Of a DNA stretch of 64,000 nucleotides, positions 27,558-36,588 are shown piece after piece; within the stretch, counting starts at the first letter, position 1; each line of letters opens with the position of its first letter. A program made the translations under genes and the position numbers. The notes beneath the pieces are model-generated. The model ran no database searches. It worked only from the letters and a program-made list of their open reading frames with translations, and was not told the origin of the DNA. Origin of the DNA: an uncultured Clostridia bacterium (GTDB taxonomy: Bacteria > Bacillota > Clostridia > Oscillospirales > Acutalibacteraceae); assembly GCA_946499275.1 (NCBI GenBank), contig CAMMRL010000003.1, positions 16,501-80,500 on the forward strand, in the 5' to 3' direction.

Positions 27558-28400
27558 GTGGACGGTCTGACTAAAGAGATGGAAGCGGCCTTTATGGCCG
27601 CGGGATACCGCTGCAGCCCGCAAGAAAATACGGTATCCGGTGTTGTACAGGGAATTGCGTTCCGGCTTACCTTGCCGGAACAGGAGTCGGAAGGGGTGCG
27701 GCTGGAGATGTCGGCCAGCATCCCGGAAAAGCAGATCCCCTCGTTGGTAAAGCGGCTGGAAGGGGCCTATCCGGGTATTACAGTGGAACCATACCGTTTC
27801 GGGATCCTGCTGACCCTTCCCGCTGGCCGGGAACAGACGGGGGAGCCGCTGACCGCTTTTCTGGACGCTTGCGCCCAGGCGGCGCTGAAAAATGTCGGTG
27901 TTTCGCATGACGAGAAGTTTGAAAAATATGGCGAGCCCTTTTATGTGTATCTCCGTGGGGCGGCAGGGGCGCTGTTTGGCGCGTTGGTGGGGGCGATCCC
28001 CTGGCTGCTGATCGGCGGCGGATGGATATCCGTTTGGCTGGGTGCGCTGGTAAGTGCGGCTTCTTTTTTCGGCTATCGTTTGTTCAAAGGGGCGCATCAC
28101 ACCGGATTTGCTACCGGCTGCATCCTGGCGTTTTCCCTTTTCGCCCTGTTTGGCGCGGAGTTCTTGTCCTATTTTTCCTCGTTTTGGAATAGCGGGGATT
28201 ATGCCACAATCGGGGCTGCCTTCGCAGCGATCGGCCGTTATATCACGGCGGTCGGCTTGCCGGAATTCTTGGGCAGCATGGCGGTCGGCATGGTATTCGG
28301 CCTGCTCGGCCTTTTCTCCATCCGCAAGTATATCTCGATATATACCCATGAACCGCGTTTCCTCCGGCGACGAAAAGAGAAAAAAGGGGATAAGAAATGA
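27558..28400 (+). CDS. membrane protein of unknown function
   Basis: About 280 residues. A soluble N-terminal domain (1-130) has the sequence VVQGIAFRLTLPEQ and SIPEKQIPSLVKRLEGAYPG but no motif I recognise. Four hydrophobic segments follow between residues 130 and 265 (GALFGALVGAIPWLLIGGG, ISVWLGALVSAASFFGY, GFATGCILAFSLFALFGAEF, SMAVGMVFGLLGLF), then a basic tail. The GTG start has AAGGGGA immediately before it, so CTG 27567 or ATG 27579 may be the true start. It shares a terminator with the convergent carboxypeptidase gene. Confidence 0.65.
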   Translation: MDGLTKEMEAAFMAAGYRCSPQENTVSGVVQGIAFRLTLPEQESEGVRLEMSASIPEKQIPSLVKRLEGAYPGITVEPYRFGILLTLPAGREQTGEPLTAFLDACAQAALKNVGVSHDEKFEKYGEPFYVYLRGAAGALFGALVGAIPWLLIGGGWISVWLGALVSAASFFGYRLFKGAHHTGFATGCILAFSLFALFGAEFLSYFSSFWNSGDYATIGAAFAAIGRYITAVGLPEFLGSMAVGMVFGLLGLFSIRKYISIYTHEPRFLRRRKEKKGDKK

Positions 28401-28402
28401 AA

Positions 28403-28435
28403 AAATGCCGTCCGGAAACCATCCGGACGGCATTT
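28403..28435. terminator. bidirectional terminator
   Basis: AAATGCCGTCCGGA, loop AACCA, TCCGGACGGCATTT: a perfect 14-bp stem between the convergent membrane-protein and carboxypeptidase genes. Confidence 0.85.
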
Positions 28436-28451
28436 CTTGCACATATTTGGT

Positions 28452-29510
28452 TTATCCGGCGGCCGCCTGATGAGCAGTCTCCGCGGCGAAGGCTTCGTTA
28501 AGCAGGGCGACCGCGTCGCTCCAGCGCTGATCACTGGACAACCCGCCCATAATCACGGCGATCATCTGCGCACCATTGCGGGTAGCGTTGGCGACAAGAC
28601 AATGCCCCGCCTCGTTGGTGAAGCCGGTTTTCATCCCCGTTGCCCCTTCGAAATAATAGGGGCTGGAAGGATTGAGCAGTTGGTTGGAATTCGTCCACGA
28701 TACGCTCTGCCCCGAAGGAAGCACATAGCTGGCCGAAGTTTTCGCCACCGCCGCCTGGATATTGTCGTATTTCATGGCGTTTTTTGCAATAAGGAGCATG
28801 TCGTTGGCCGTGGTGTAATGGTCGGGGGAATAGAAACCGTCCGGATTGCTGAAATGGCTGTTGGAAGCGCCGAGCTCGACCAGCTTGTCGTTCATCCGGC
28901 TGACGAATACACGCACGGCGTCCACATCGCTGATAGTCTCGTCCTCCGCGATTTTCCGGCCCAGGTGAGCGGCGATTGTGTACGCCGCATCGTTGCCGGA
29001 GGGAAGGAGTAGCGCGTCCAGGATCATGTCGCGAGTCAGGCGGTATCCTTGCTGAAGGTTCGCCAGGCTGGACCCCTTTTGTACTAGGGAAAGTTCCGTC
29101 CCAACGGTGAACTCCTCTTCCGGCCCGCACAATTCCGTCGCCAGCGCGGCGGTTAACAATTTGGTTAGGCTGGCGGGATAACACCGTTCGTCCGCATCTT
29201 TACTGAACAGCACGGTATCGTGCGTCACGTCGTACAGTACAATACGGGGGGTGGTGATCGGCGCCGTCACCGCGATGGTGGGGTAGGTCGGTTTCGTGGT
29301 GGTGGTAATTTCCGTGGTCGTCACCGGGTCGGATATCGGCTTGTCCCCAGTAGCGACCGACTGCGTCAGGCTGCGGATCAGGAACCATCCCAGCGCAACC
29401 AGAAGGATCACGATCACCAGCAGCAGGGCGATGACGGCGATGCGCCGTTTTAAAACGCGCTTTCTGCGTCGGGCCGCCGCCGCGGATGACCGAGTCGTTT
29501 TTTTGTTCAT
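28452..29510 (-). CDS. D-alanyl-D-alanine carboxypeptidase (penicillin-binding protein 5 type)
   Basis: 352 residues. Trims the terminal D-Ala of peptidoglycan stem peptides. A very basic cytoplasmic start (KRVLKRR) leads into a membrane anchor at about 24-46 and a Thr-rich linker. The serine-peptidase S11 triad is complete: PASLTKLL (Ser nucleophile and Lys), PSGND (SGN) and GMKTGFT (KTG). It lacks an obvious C-terminal amphipathic anchor, so it is tethered by the N-terminus. AGCGAGGG lies before the ATG. Confidence 0.92.
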   Translation of the reverse strand: MNKKTTRSSAAAARRRKRVLKRRIAVIALLLVIVILLVALGWFLIRSLTQSVATGDKPISDPVTTTEITTTTKPTYPTIAVTAPITTPRIVLYDVTHDTVLFSKDADERCYPASLTKLLTAALATELCGPEEEFTVGTELSLVQKGSSLANLQQGYRLTRDMILDALLLPSGNDAAYTIAAHLGRKIAEDETISDVDAVRVFVSRMNDKLVELGASNSHFSNPDGFYSPDHYTTANDMLLIAKNAMKYDNIQAAVAKTSASYVLPSGQSVSWTNSNQLLNPSSPYYFEGATGMKTGFTNEAGHCLVANATRNGAQMIAVIMGGLSSDQRWSDAVALLNEAFAAETAHQAAAG

Positions 29511-29681
29511 TGCAAACCCTCGCTTCCAAGGAAAATAAGAACGACGAAATTTTCGCCGTGTTTGAAAATCACGGACTAATCAATAACTGCCCGTTTCACA
29601 GTTTCTTAGTATACTATATTTTTCGGTGGTTTTGTATACCCAAATTCCGGGTTAAGAAAAAATAAGAAATCCATAAGACGG

Positions 29682-29711
29682 TTGCGTTTGGCTGGAGGAA
29701 TTTGGTATAAT
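29682..29711 (+). promoter_or_regulatory. promoter upstream of the small zinc-ribbon gene
   Basis: TTGCGT, 18-base spacer, TATAAT with an extended TGG. It is about 80 bp before the ATG at 29790, in the 279-bp divergent gap after the carboxypeptidase gene. On the minus strand, TATACT near 29611-29616 is a plausible -10 for the carboxypeptidase. Confidence 0.65.
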
Positions 29712-29789
29712 AACGGCGAAAGTGAGAAACCGTCGTGCGTTTACATCCAACCGGCTTGGGATATTCCAAAGAATGGACGTTGAGAAGAA

Positions 29790-30011
29790 ATGGAAAAAGG
29801 GCAAAACGCCGGTGAAGGCCGGAATTACCGGGACGTTTATCCGGGTCGTCTGTTTCGTACTGAACGGCTGGAATGGTTGAAAAAGCAGGGGATTCTCTTT
29901 TGTCCGTTCTGTGGCTGTGAACTGCCGCCGGACAGAGGGGGAAACGGCGTCCCGCGCTGCCTGCGTTGTGGGCATGCCCTTTGCCAACCGGAGATTTCCG
30001 TTGGAAAATGA
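29790..30011 (+). CDS. small zinc-ribbon protein
   Basis: 73 residues. After a charged N-terminus (YRDVYPGRLFRTERLEWLKKQG) comes a treble-clef-like pair FCPFCGCELPPDR and PRCLRCGHALC, with four Cys in two CxxC sets plus extra Cys. No partner is identified. It has its own promoter and a modest GAGAAG ribosome binding site. It could be a metal-binding regulator, but nothing in the sequence proves this. Confidence 0.6.
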   Translation: MEKGQNAGEGRNYRDVYPGRLFRTERLEWLKKQGILFCPFCGCELPPDRGGNGVPRCLRCGHALCQPEISVGK

Positions 30012-30167
30012 GCGGATGGCGGCCGAAAGCGGCGATATGAAGGAGTAACGGCGTTACCAAATCGTTGGGTGATATGGGAAGGACGGGATGGATGCCGACA
30101 TAATCCGGGCCGTCTAATGGGTAAAATACAGGACATAGTCCGAAATTTTGAGACAGGAGGTACAGAT

Positions 30168-30716
30168 ATGGTGACGATCGTAACGCTGGATCCGCAGAAC
30201 CGCCGGCATCGCCGCCAGGCGGCGGAGCTTCTTGTGGAGAATTTTGCCGCTTGGCCGGCCATGGAAATTGCCCGGGCGGAAGTCAGTACCCTCCTGGCCA
30301 GGAACCGGGTATGCCTGGTTGCGCTGAATGAAAAAAACGACGTGGTCGGCCTTGTGGGCGGCCTGCCCGATTATGACGGCAATGTATGGGAGCTGCATCC
30401 GCTGGTAGTGAAAAAATCGGAACAGAGAAAGGGGATCGGCAAACGGTTGGTTACGGCGATCGAGCGGGCGGCAAAGGCCCGCGGCGCCGTGACGATGATG
30501 CTTGGTACGGATGACGAAATAGGGGCCACCACCCTTTCCGGCTGCGATCTGTATGAAGACCTTTGGTTAAAGGTACGGGATATCGCCAGCCTTAAGCCGC
30601 ACCCCTATACTTTTTATGAAAAATGCGGATACACCGTTATCGGTGTGGTGCCGGATGCCAATGGAACCGGCCGGCCGGATATTCTGATGGCCAAACGCCT
30701 TGGAAAAAGGCGATAA
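30168..30716 (+). CDS. AAC(6')-type GNAT acetyltransferase
   Basis: 182 residues. It follows closely, from memory, the pattern of enterococcal AAC(6')-Ii: the WELHPLVV strand, EQRKGIGKRLV acetyl-CoA loop, LGTDDEIGATTLSGCDLYEDL block, HPYTFYEKCGYTVIGV and PDANGTGRPDILMAK near the end. Those enzymes acetylate the 6'-amine of aminoglycosides, but several chromosomal relatives have other or broader substrates. AGGAGG stands seven bases before the ATG. Flanked by the zinc-ribbon gene and a broken Nudix gene. Confidence 0.82.
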   Translation: MVTIVTLDPQNRRHRRQAAELLVENFAAWPAMEIARAEVSTLLARNRVCLVALNEKNDVVGLVGGLPDYDGNVWELHPLVVKKSEQRKGIGKRLVTAIERAAKARGAVTMMLGTDDEIGATTLSGCDLYEDLWLKVRDIASLKPHPYTFYEKCGYTVIGVVPDANGTGRPDILMAKRLGKRR

Positions 30717-30769
30717 GGGTATTCGCAATGGCCGAATCGCGGCGGATAAAGAGAAAGGGAGAAATAAAA

Positions 30770-31222
30770 ATGGTGGAGGTACAGTTCCATCCGTTGGATG
30801 CAGTCGAAAACGACCGGCTAAAATATGCAGTGATTGCCGCACGGGAAGGGGATTTCTAGCTGTTCTGCCGCCACCGTTGCCGCGAAACCTGGGAGATGCC
30901 GGGCGGGCACCGGGAAGAAGGGGAGGATATCCGGGACGCTGCCCGACGTGAGCTGTGGGAGGAGACGGGCGCCGCCGAAGCAGCGATAGCGCCGCTTTGC
31001 ATCTACTCGGTATTCGGGGCGGACGGCCCGGAACAAAGGGAGCCGAATTACGGCATGCTTTTCCTGGCGCAGGTGACCTGGCGGGAACCGCTTCCGGCCA
31101 GCGAAATTGCGGAAGTGCGGGCCGTTCCCGCGCCGGCCGGTGGGCTGCCCCTGCCCAATACCTATCCGCTGATTCAGCCCGTGCTTTGGAAACAGGTCAT
31201 GCAGGCGTTAGGGATAGAATAA
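30770..31222 (+). pseudogene. Nudix hydrolase interrupted by an in-frame TAG
   Basis: A start codon at 30770 opens MVEVQFHPLDAVENDRLKY and reads AAREGDF, then TAG at 30857-30859. The same frame continues without another stop as LFCRHRCRETWEMPGGH and the complete Nudix box (GGHREEGE...ARRELWEETGA), ending at 31222 with 150 codons in all. The stop sits just before the LFCRH strand, so a single base change, for instance from TGG, would explain it. The downstream part lacks a good start of its own before the box. It is either a recent null allele or a sequencing error. Confidence 0.75.
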
Positions 31223-31363
31223 GATACGCGCCGCTGGAAACAGCTGCGCGTAGTTGGTTGCAGGGCAATGATAAACGGCCGGTATGCTGTAAAAACAGGT
31301 ATTCTGTGCCTAATCATTATTGCCTGCGAAACCGAGAATTTCCCTGCCCTAGCCTGTAAAAGC

Positions 31364-34147
31364 TTACCAATGGTCGGCTTTTTCATCCTCAAAACGGGGT
31401 GGTTCCCGGCCTTGGTACTTTGGAATGGGAGTGTGTCTTCTTCGACTGCCGCCGCGTGAACAAGTCGACCCGATAACAAGCGGCTTTTGCTTCCGGCGGA
31501 TCCACGCCGATGCAATGCAGAGGATCGCGGTTCCGCCCGTAATCCCCGCTCCGACGGTCAATCCGCGGGGGAAGAAGCGAAGGACCACCCGATGTTCTCC
31601 GGCGTTCAGCGGAACTGCCAGGAACGCATCTCCCACCGTTTGAAGCGGGACTTTCTTCCCGTCCACCCACGCGGACCAGCCTTCGTCGCAGGGGATGGAA
31701 GTGAACAGCAGGCCATCCCGCAGCGCGTTGATCCGCAGGGTAACCTGCGGCGGGGAGGCCCGGCTTCCCGCCGTCTCTATTTGGGAGGGGGCCCCTTGTT
31801 TCAGCGTATCGATCAGGCTGTCAAACAACGGCTCGTTAAAGGAAACAGCGTATACTTCCTGTAGCCAATAGCCATCCTTCGGAATCGGGATGGTTACCAT
31901 GACAGTTCCAGCCGGCTGTTCCCCCAGATCCATAACGCCGCGCACCAGTCGTTCGCCGTACGGATTCAGGGAAAAACCGTTGACAAGGACGGCTATATTT
32001 TCCGGGAGATTGTAGCCGAAATACAGCAGCACATGCTGCTGCGTGGGGTTTTCAATCGCGATTTCCAGCCAGGTTTCCTTCTCCGTCGGATGGATCCGGG
32101 TGTAAGCCGCCTGTGAAATCAGCTCGCCGTTTTCACAATGGATCCGGGCGGTCAGAGGACGATAAAACAAGGTGGTTTCCCACCTTTTTCCTCCCAGGGA
32201 GGAATACAGCGCGTTTTGCAGGGCAAACGGCCCGTCTTCGCTTTCGGCGGGAACGGAGAGCACCGCAGAATCCGCAAAATAGGCGAGAGGGAGGGCCTTA
32301 TCGTTGCGCCATAGGGTTTGCCCTCCCGTCTTCCCGTCTTCCCGTACGGCAATGGCCATCCCCGAACGGGGATCCTGTTGCCCGAATACATACCGTACGC
32401 CGAGCAGGGCATCCAGCGCCGAGGTGGAGCCTCCGTACCGCAGCAGTTTATCCGCCGAAGCACTGGTTAAGCCCAGATGGCGGAGAAATCGAAATGTAGC
32501 GCGGCGGGAAAGGGAGCTGTAATGGCTCAGCGCAGGCAGCCCGCGCACCAGGCCGTCGTTGGGATTGCGCGGGGTGCGGTCTTCTACCCGGTAAATTTGG
32601 CCGGGGGGCAGGCCGTCTCCGGCCGCGGCGGATTCCAGTAGGCGTTTTTGTTCCACCGTTTCATCCAGATAGGCAGTGAACTCCTCCCGCGGTATAAACC
32701 GTAGTTCCGCATCCAGTGAGCGGAAGACGGACAGCGCGTTTCCCGCCAGTTCCAGCGGGACGGCGACCAGAAGAGCGGCCAGAGCAATCCACCGCAGTAC
32801 GCGCTGCTTCCCGGCCCGGAACAGGAGCAGGCCGCCGTATATGATCAGCAGTGCAAGCGTCGGTACGAACCGGCCGGAAAACGGCTGGGCCGTCGAGGGA
32901 AAAAGCCAATCGGGCAGTTTCGCCGCCAGCATCAGCAGGGAGGAAAAGCCGAACCCGATGAACAGGGCGGGACGGGGGATCCCTTCCGGACGGGTAAAAG
33001 CGCGGGCCGCCGCCAGCACAAAAAGGAAAATCAGACAGAAGGCGTACCGGCAGGGAAACCATACCGGCGGCTGCCCGCCGTGCCATAGGGTGTCGAGCGG
33101 TGCGATCAGCATACACAACAAGAGAAGCCCGGCCAGGCATCCCCCCGCGACTTTTTCGCGGCGGGATATGCCTGGGTGCAGCAGGCATACCGGCAAAAGG
33201 CCAAGCGATAGGATTCCGCAATAGATATTGGGGGTGCCTTCGCTGGTGACGGAATCGTATGCGCCGAACGACAATTTCCCCAGCAGGGAGAGCGGGTCGG
33301 CGGTAAAGCCGAACCAGGGAAGGGACAGCCCCGCGCCGCCCTGGCTTTCCCGCAAAGCCAAGAACGCAGGAAGAAGGAGAAACGCCCCCAGCCCGGCGGC
33401 GACAGCCGCCGCACCAAGTAAGCGCAGCATACGCCGTCCGCTTTCCCGCAAGGGGATCCCCTTCGCATAGCATAGGGCAAGCAGAAAAAGCAGGCTGAAA
33501 ACGCCGGCCATATAGGCGGCGTAGTAGTTCGACAAGAACAGCACCGTATATCCGGCGACCAGTGGCATCATCCTTCCCCCGTCCGCCACCCGGCGTACGC
33601 CCAGGAGAACCAGCGGAAGGAGGAACACCGCGTCAAACCACATCAGGTTGAAAAAGAATGCACAGGTATAGCCGGACAGGGCGTACATCGCGGAAAAAAT
33701 CGGATTCGCCGCCCCGCGGACACCGCCCCCCTGCCACAGGAAAATCGACATCGTCGCGGCAGAGCCGCCGATCTTCAGGGAAATAATGACCAGCAAGGCT
33801 TCCGGCAGCAGAGCGCGGGGGAACAGCAGGATGAGGGCGGTAAAAGGGCTCGCCAGGTAATAGGCGAACAGCCCGAGGAAATTCATCCCCAGCCCGCCGT
33901 TCCAGGTATACAACAGGCTCCCGCCGCTTTTTACCGCGTCGTAAAGGGCGATATGATATTCCGCATATTGCTGGCCAAGGTCGGTGATCAGCAGCGATTC
34001 TTTCCCAAATGGGGCGATGCCGAACAATAGGAGGACGGCCGTCCATATTGCCGCCGTCAGCAGAAACGCGGCAATGGGGGCGCAGACGGCACCGGCCGGG
34101 AGCCTGTCCCCGGTCCGGCCGGACGGATGAGCAGACGAACGAAGCAT
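31364..34147 (-). CDS. YfhO-family multi-pass membrane protein
   Basis: 927 residues. The N-terminal half has about a dozen hydrophobic segments with the family blocks LITDLGQQYAEYHIALYD (near residue 50), YTWNGGLGMNFLGLFAYYLASPF, and NPYGERL later on. The C-terminal third is extracytoplasmic, with a final membrane helix and the EGWSAWVDGKKVPLQ motif. YfhO relatives are GT-C-like glycosyltransferases that decorate lipoteichoic acid in Bacillus and Listeria; here the acceptor is unknown. An in-frame start at 34252 would precede the promoter, so 34147, behind GGGAGGGA, is used. Confidence 0.88.
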   Translation of the reverse strand: MLRSSAHPSGRTGDRLPAGAVCAPIAAFLLTAAIWTAVLLLFGIAPFGKESLLITDLGQQYAEYHIALYDAVKSGGSLLYTWNGGLGMNFLGLFAYYLASPFTALILLFPRALLPEALLVIISLKIGGSAATMSIFLWQGGGVRGAANPIFSAMYALSGYTCAFFFNLMWFDAVFLLPLVLLGVRRVADGGRMMPLVAGYTVLFLSNYYAAYMAGVFSLLFLLALCYAKGIPLRESGRRMLRLLGAAAVAAGLGAFLLLPAFLALRESQGGAGLSLPWFGFTADPLSLLGKLSFGAYDSVTSEGTPNIYCGILSLGLLPVCLLHPGISRREKVAGGCLAGLLLLCMLIAPLDTLWHGGQPPVWFPCRYAFCLIFLFVLAAARAFTRPEGIPRPALFIGFGFSSLLMLAAKLPDWLFPSTAQPFSGRFVPTLALLIIYGGLLLFRAGKQRVLRWIALAALLVAVPLELAGNALSVFRSLDAELRFIPREEFTAYLDETVEQKRLLESAAAGDGLPPGQIYRVEDRTPRNPNDGLVRGLPALSHYSSLSRRATFRFLRHLGLTSASADKLLRYGGSTSALDALLGVRYVFGQQDPRSGMAIAVREDGKTGGQTLWRNDKALPLAYFADSAVLSVPAESEDGPFALQNALYSSLGGKRWETTLFYRPLTARIHCENGELISQAAYTRIHPTEKETWLEIAIENPTQQHVLLYFGYNLPENIAVLVNGFSLNPYGERLVRGVMDLGEQPAGTVMVTIPIPKDGYWLQEVYAVSFNEPLFDSLIDTLKQGAPSQIETAGSRASPPQVTLRINALRDGLLFTSIPCDEGWSAWVDGKKVPLQTVGDAFLAVPLNAGEHRVVLRFFPRGLTVGAGITGGTAILCIASAWIRRKQKPLVIGSTCSRGGSRRRHTPIPKYQGREPPRFEDEKADHW

Positions 34148-34187
34148 ACGGCGTCCCTCCCAGCAGGTCGATCGGATGTTTGCATCC

Positions 34188-34216
34188 AGTGTACCATATT
34201 TTACCGGAAATGACAA
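34188..34216 (-). promoter_or_regulatory. promoter of the YfhO-like gene
   Basis: On the minus strand TTGTCA, 17-base spacer, TACACT; about 40 bp before the start codon at 34147. Confidence 0.65.
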
Positions 34217-34274
34217 AAGAAAAACCACGGAAAACCGTAGGCCGTTTTCCATGGATGTTGTAAGTGGCGCCGGG

Positions 34275-34814
34275 TCATCCGGCGCATGTGCCGTCCAGCA
34301 CCTTTTCCATGACGATATTTTCCATAGTCACCCCGCGGCGTTCCACCCTCTGCCGCCGGACGGCGTGGTATCCCCGCCGTTCAAAAAAAGGGAGGGCGGT
34401 CAGGGAAACGTGGGTGACTAGGACGGAACGACCGGCCGCGCGGGCTTTTTCCTCCAGCGTCTCGGTCAGGGCGGAGGCAATCCCCCGCCCCCGCATCGTG
34501 GGGAGGACGTATAGCCGGTCGAGATATCCCTGCCTTACATCCAGATCGGCAAAGCCGACCGGTTCGCCGCCGTACTCCGCCACCAGCGTGACGTGTTCCG
34601 CCAGGGAGAGCGCCCAGGCGCGTTCCCGTTCGGCGGCTTCCTCCCCGTCCAACCGGGGGGCCCAGGCCTCCAACTGCGCGGGGGTATATGCGTCCCGGCA
34701 GGCGGCGCGGCCGGGATGGACGCCGTGGACAGCGTTTTCGAACACCCGCACAAGCCCGGGGCAATCCTCCGCCCGGTAGGGGCGTAGGGAGAACGTTTCG
34801 TTTGCCTTTTCCAC
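34275..34814 (-). CDS. GNAT-family N-acetyltransferase
   Basis: 179 residues. LRPYRAEDCPGLVRVFENAV opens the fold; GFADLDVRQGYLDRLYVLPTMRGRGIASALTE (split motif) holds the acetyl-CoA binding R-x-x-G-x-G loop, and LPFFERRGYHAVRRQRVERRG ends it. This resembles YafP-like acetyltransferases, often with unknown substrates. GTG start with GGAGGA about nine bases upstream. It follows the Cys-rich gene at 34827 by 12 bases, so the two form an operon. Confidence 0.78.
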   Translation of the reverse strand: MEKANETFSLRPYRAEDCPGLVRVFENAVHGVHPGRAACRDAYTPAQLEAWAPRLDGEEAAERERAWALSLAEHVTLVAEYGGEPVGFADLDVRQGYLDRLYVLPTMRGRGIASALTETLEEKARAAGRSVLVTHVSLTALPFFERRGYHAVRRQRVERRGVTMENIVMEKVLDGTCAG

Positions 34815-34826
34815 TATCCCGTCCTC

Positions 34827-35207
34827 CTAGTACGCCTGGTAGTAAGGGCAATAACCATCCAGCCCAACGTAATTGCGCCGCCCTTCCAGAATATCGTCCT
34901 CGTTTTCATCAAAATCTACGCAACCCTGGCAGCAGTGGGGGAGGACCTCCCGCAGTCTTGCGTCGTATTCCGCGCGGGACAGCAGGGTGATTTCCGCCTC
35001 TTCCATCATCGGGACGGCGGAGAAGTTGACATAGCAGGTGCCGCAGTCCTCCCGCACAAAGTAGGGCGGGACGCAGTTGTCCGAGTATAGGCAGCGCATT
35101 TTGATAAATTTGCTTCCGCTTAAATTAACATAGGCGACAAAGTCCTCCATCGAGTAGATCCCTTCGGGATAAAGGTACGCATCGCCGCCGATATTGATGA
35201 CGCGCAT
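34827..35207 (-). CDS. Cys-rich hypothetical protein
   Basis: 126 residues, not assigned to a family. The N-terminus MRVINIGGDAYLYPEGIYSM is followed by nine Cys residues, in MRCLYSDNCVPPYFV, EDCGTCYVNF and the pair HCCQGCVDFDENED, then a final GLDGYCPYYQAY. The spacing suggests a metal- or disulfide-stabilised fold. AAAGGAGG lies eight bases before ATG 35207; an upstream extension of the frame to 35372 crosses the divergent promoter at 35287 and is rejected. Coupled to the GNAT gene downstream. Confidence 0.7.
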   Translation of the reverse strand: MRVINIGGDAYLYPEGIYSMEDFVAYVNLSGSKFIKMRCLYSDNCVPPYFVREDCGTCYVNFSAVPMMEEAEITLLSRAEYDARLREVLPHCCQGCVDFDENEDDILEGRRNYVGLDGYCPYYQAY

Positions 35208-35286
35208 CAGTCCGCCTCCTTTCAGAGCGTAACTATCGTACCATATTTGCCCCTTTCTTGCAAACGGCTTTTCCGGAGTTCGGGCA

Positions 35287-35315
35287 TTGAAACCCGAACG
35301 GTTTATTGCTATAAT
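35287..35315 (+). promoter_or_regulatory. promoter of the SPFH gene
   Basis: TTGAAA, 17-base spacer, TATAAT, 87 bp before the ATG at 35402. A sigma-A type promoter, unlike the SigW-controlled homologous operon of Bacillus subtilis. Confidence 0.75.
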
Positions 35316-35401
35316 AAAACAGATAGGCATAGGCAATTCATTGGGATTCCCCGCCAAGCGGTTATAGACCATGCGGATAAAGACCGAGGAGGAACGCCGA
35401 T

Positions 35402-36526
35402 ATGGGTTTATTTGATTTTATTAAGGGCCAGACGATTGACGTGATCGAAGCGACCGACTTACCCCGCGACGTGGTGGTGTTTCGCTTCCCCGTCCAGGAT
35501 AACGAGATCAAAATGGGGGCAAGTCTGACCGTACGGGAAGGGCAATGTGCGATTTTTGTCAATGAGGGCGTGATCGCGGACGTTTTCGGACCCGGCCGGT
35601 ACGAACTCGTAACTCAGAACATGCCGGTACTCACCAAGCTGAAATCTTGGCCGTACGGTTTCAAATCGCCGTTCAAGGCGGAAGTGTATTTCATTGCCAC
35701 CAACTTGATGACCGACCAAAAATGGGGTACGTCCAACCCAGTCCTCCTGCGGGACGCGGAATTCGGGATGATCCGGCTGCAGGCGTTCGGGGCGTATGCC
35801 TATCGTGTGGCCCGGCCGGAGGTATTCCTGCGCCAGATTTTTGGCACCCTGTCGGCGTTTACCACCCATGAGCTGTCCGGCTATCTCCGCCGGATGATTG
35901 TATCAACCCTGTCCGATGTGGTGGGGGAAAAGCAGATTCCGGCGATCGACATTGCCAGCCAGTATGATGAAATCGGCGCGGACATCCGCGCGAGGATACA
36001 GCCCCGCTTCGAGGAAATGGGACTGGAATTGCAAAATTTAGTGGTGGAAAACATTTCGCTGCCGGAAAATGTGGAAAAAGCGATCGACCAGCGTACTTCG
36101 ATGGGGGTGCTGGGGGATTTGGGACGGTATACCCAATACCAAACGGCGGAAGCCATCCGCGATTTTGCCAAAAATGAAGGCGCGGGCGGTTTCGCCGGCA
36201 TGGGCGTGGGTATGGGCGCGGGAATGAACGTCGGACGGGCGATGGCGGACAGTCTCGCATCCGCGTCCGCCCCTTCCGCTCCGCCGGCGTCTCCGGCTGC
36301 GAAAACGCTGTGCCCTTCCTGCGGGCAAGAGGTATCCGACGAGGCGAAATTCTGCCCCCATTGCGGCAAGCCTGTCGGAGCTGTTTGCCCGAAATGCGGC
36401 GGGAAAGTCACGCCGGGGGCGAAATTTTGCTCCTCCTGCGGGGAGGCGCTCAGCGTTAAATGTGCCAAATGCGGGGCCGAGGTAACCGGGAAATTCTGTT
36501 CCTCCTGCGGTGAGCCCCGGCCCTGA
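35402..36526 (+). CDS. SPFH-domain protein with C-terminal zinc ribbons (YdjI-like)
   Basis: 374 residues. Residues 1-275 form an SPFH/band-7 type region (IFVNEGVIADVFGPGRYEL near 60-80 and LQAFGAYAYRVARPEVFL near 140). A Gly/Met-rich linker (GMGVGMGAGMNVG) follows, then three double-CxxC ribbons between 305 and 374 (CPSCGQEV...CPHCGKP; CPKCGGKV...CSSCGEA; CAKCGAEV...CSSCGEP). Bacillus YdjI, part of the pspA-ydjGHI envelope-stress operon, has this SPFH core. The next gene encodes a zinc-ribbon membrane protein like YdjG, supporting a shared membrane-associated complex. GAGGAA precedes the ATG. Confidence 0.82.
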   Translation: MGLFDFIKGQTIDVIEATDLPRDVVVFRFPVQDNEIKMGASLTVREGQCAIFVNEGVIADVFGPGRYELVTQNMPVLTKLKSWPYGFKSPFKAEVYFIATNLMTDQKWGTSNPVLLRDAEFGMIRLQAFGAYAYRVARPEVFLRQIFGTLSAFTTHELSGYLRRMIVSTLSDVVGEKQIPAIDIASQYDEIGADIRARIQPRFEEMGLELQNLVVENISLPENVEKAIDQRTSMGVLGDLGRYTQYQTAEAIRDFAKNEGAGGFAGMGVGMGAGMNVGRAMADSLASASAPSAPPASPAAKTLCPSCGQEVSDEAKFCPHCGKPVGAVCPKCGGKVTPGAKFCSSCGEALSVKCAKCGAEVTGKFCSSCGEPRP

Positions 36527-36588
36527 TGCCGGGGAGAAAACAATAGCGTACAGAAAAGTGGAGCGGATACGCAAGGGGGAGGAAAACG

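Noticed and set aside
31268..31459. Small plus-strand ORF overlapping the YfhO gene end
   Set aside because: It runs antisense to the C-terminus of a well-supported gene and has no ribosome binding site.
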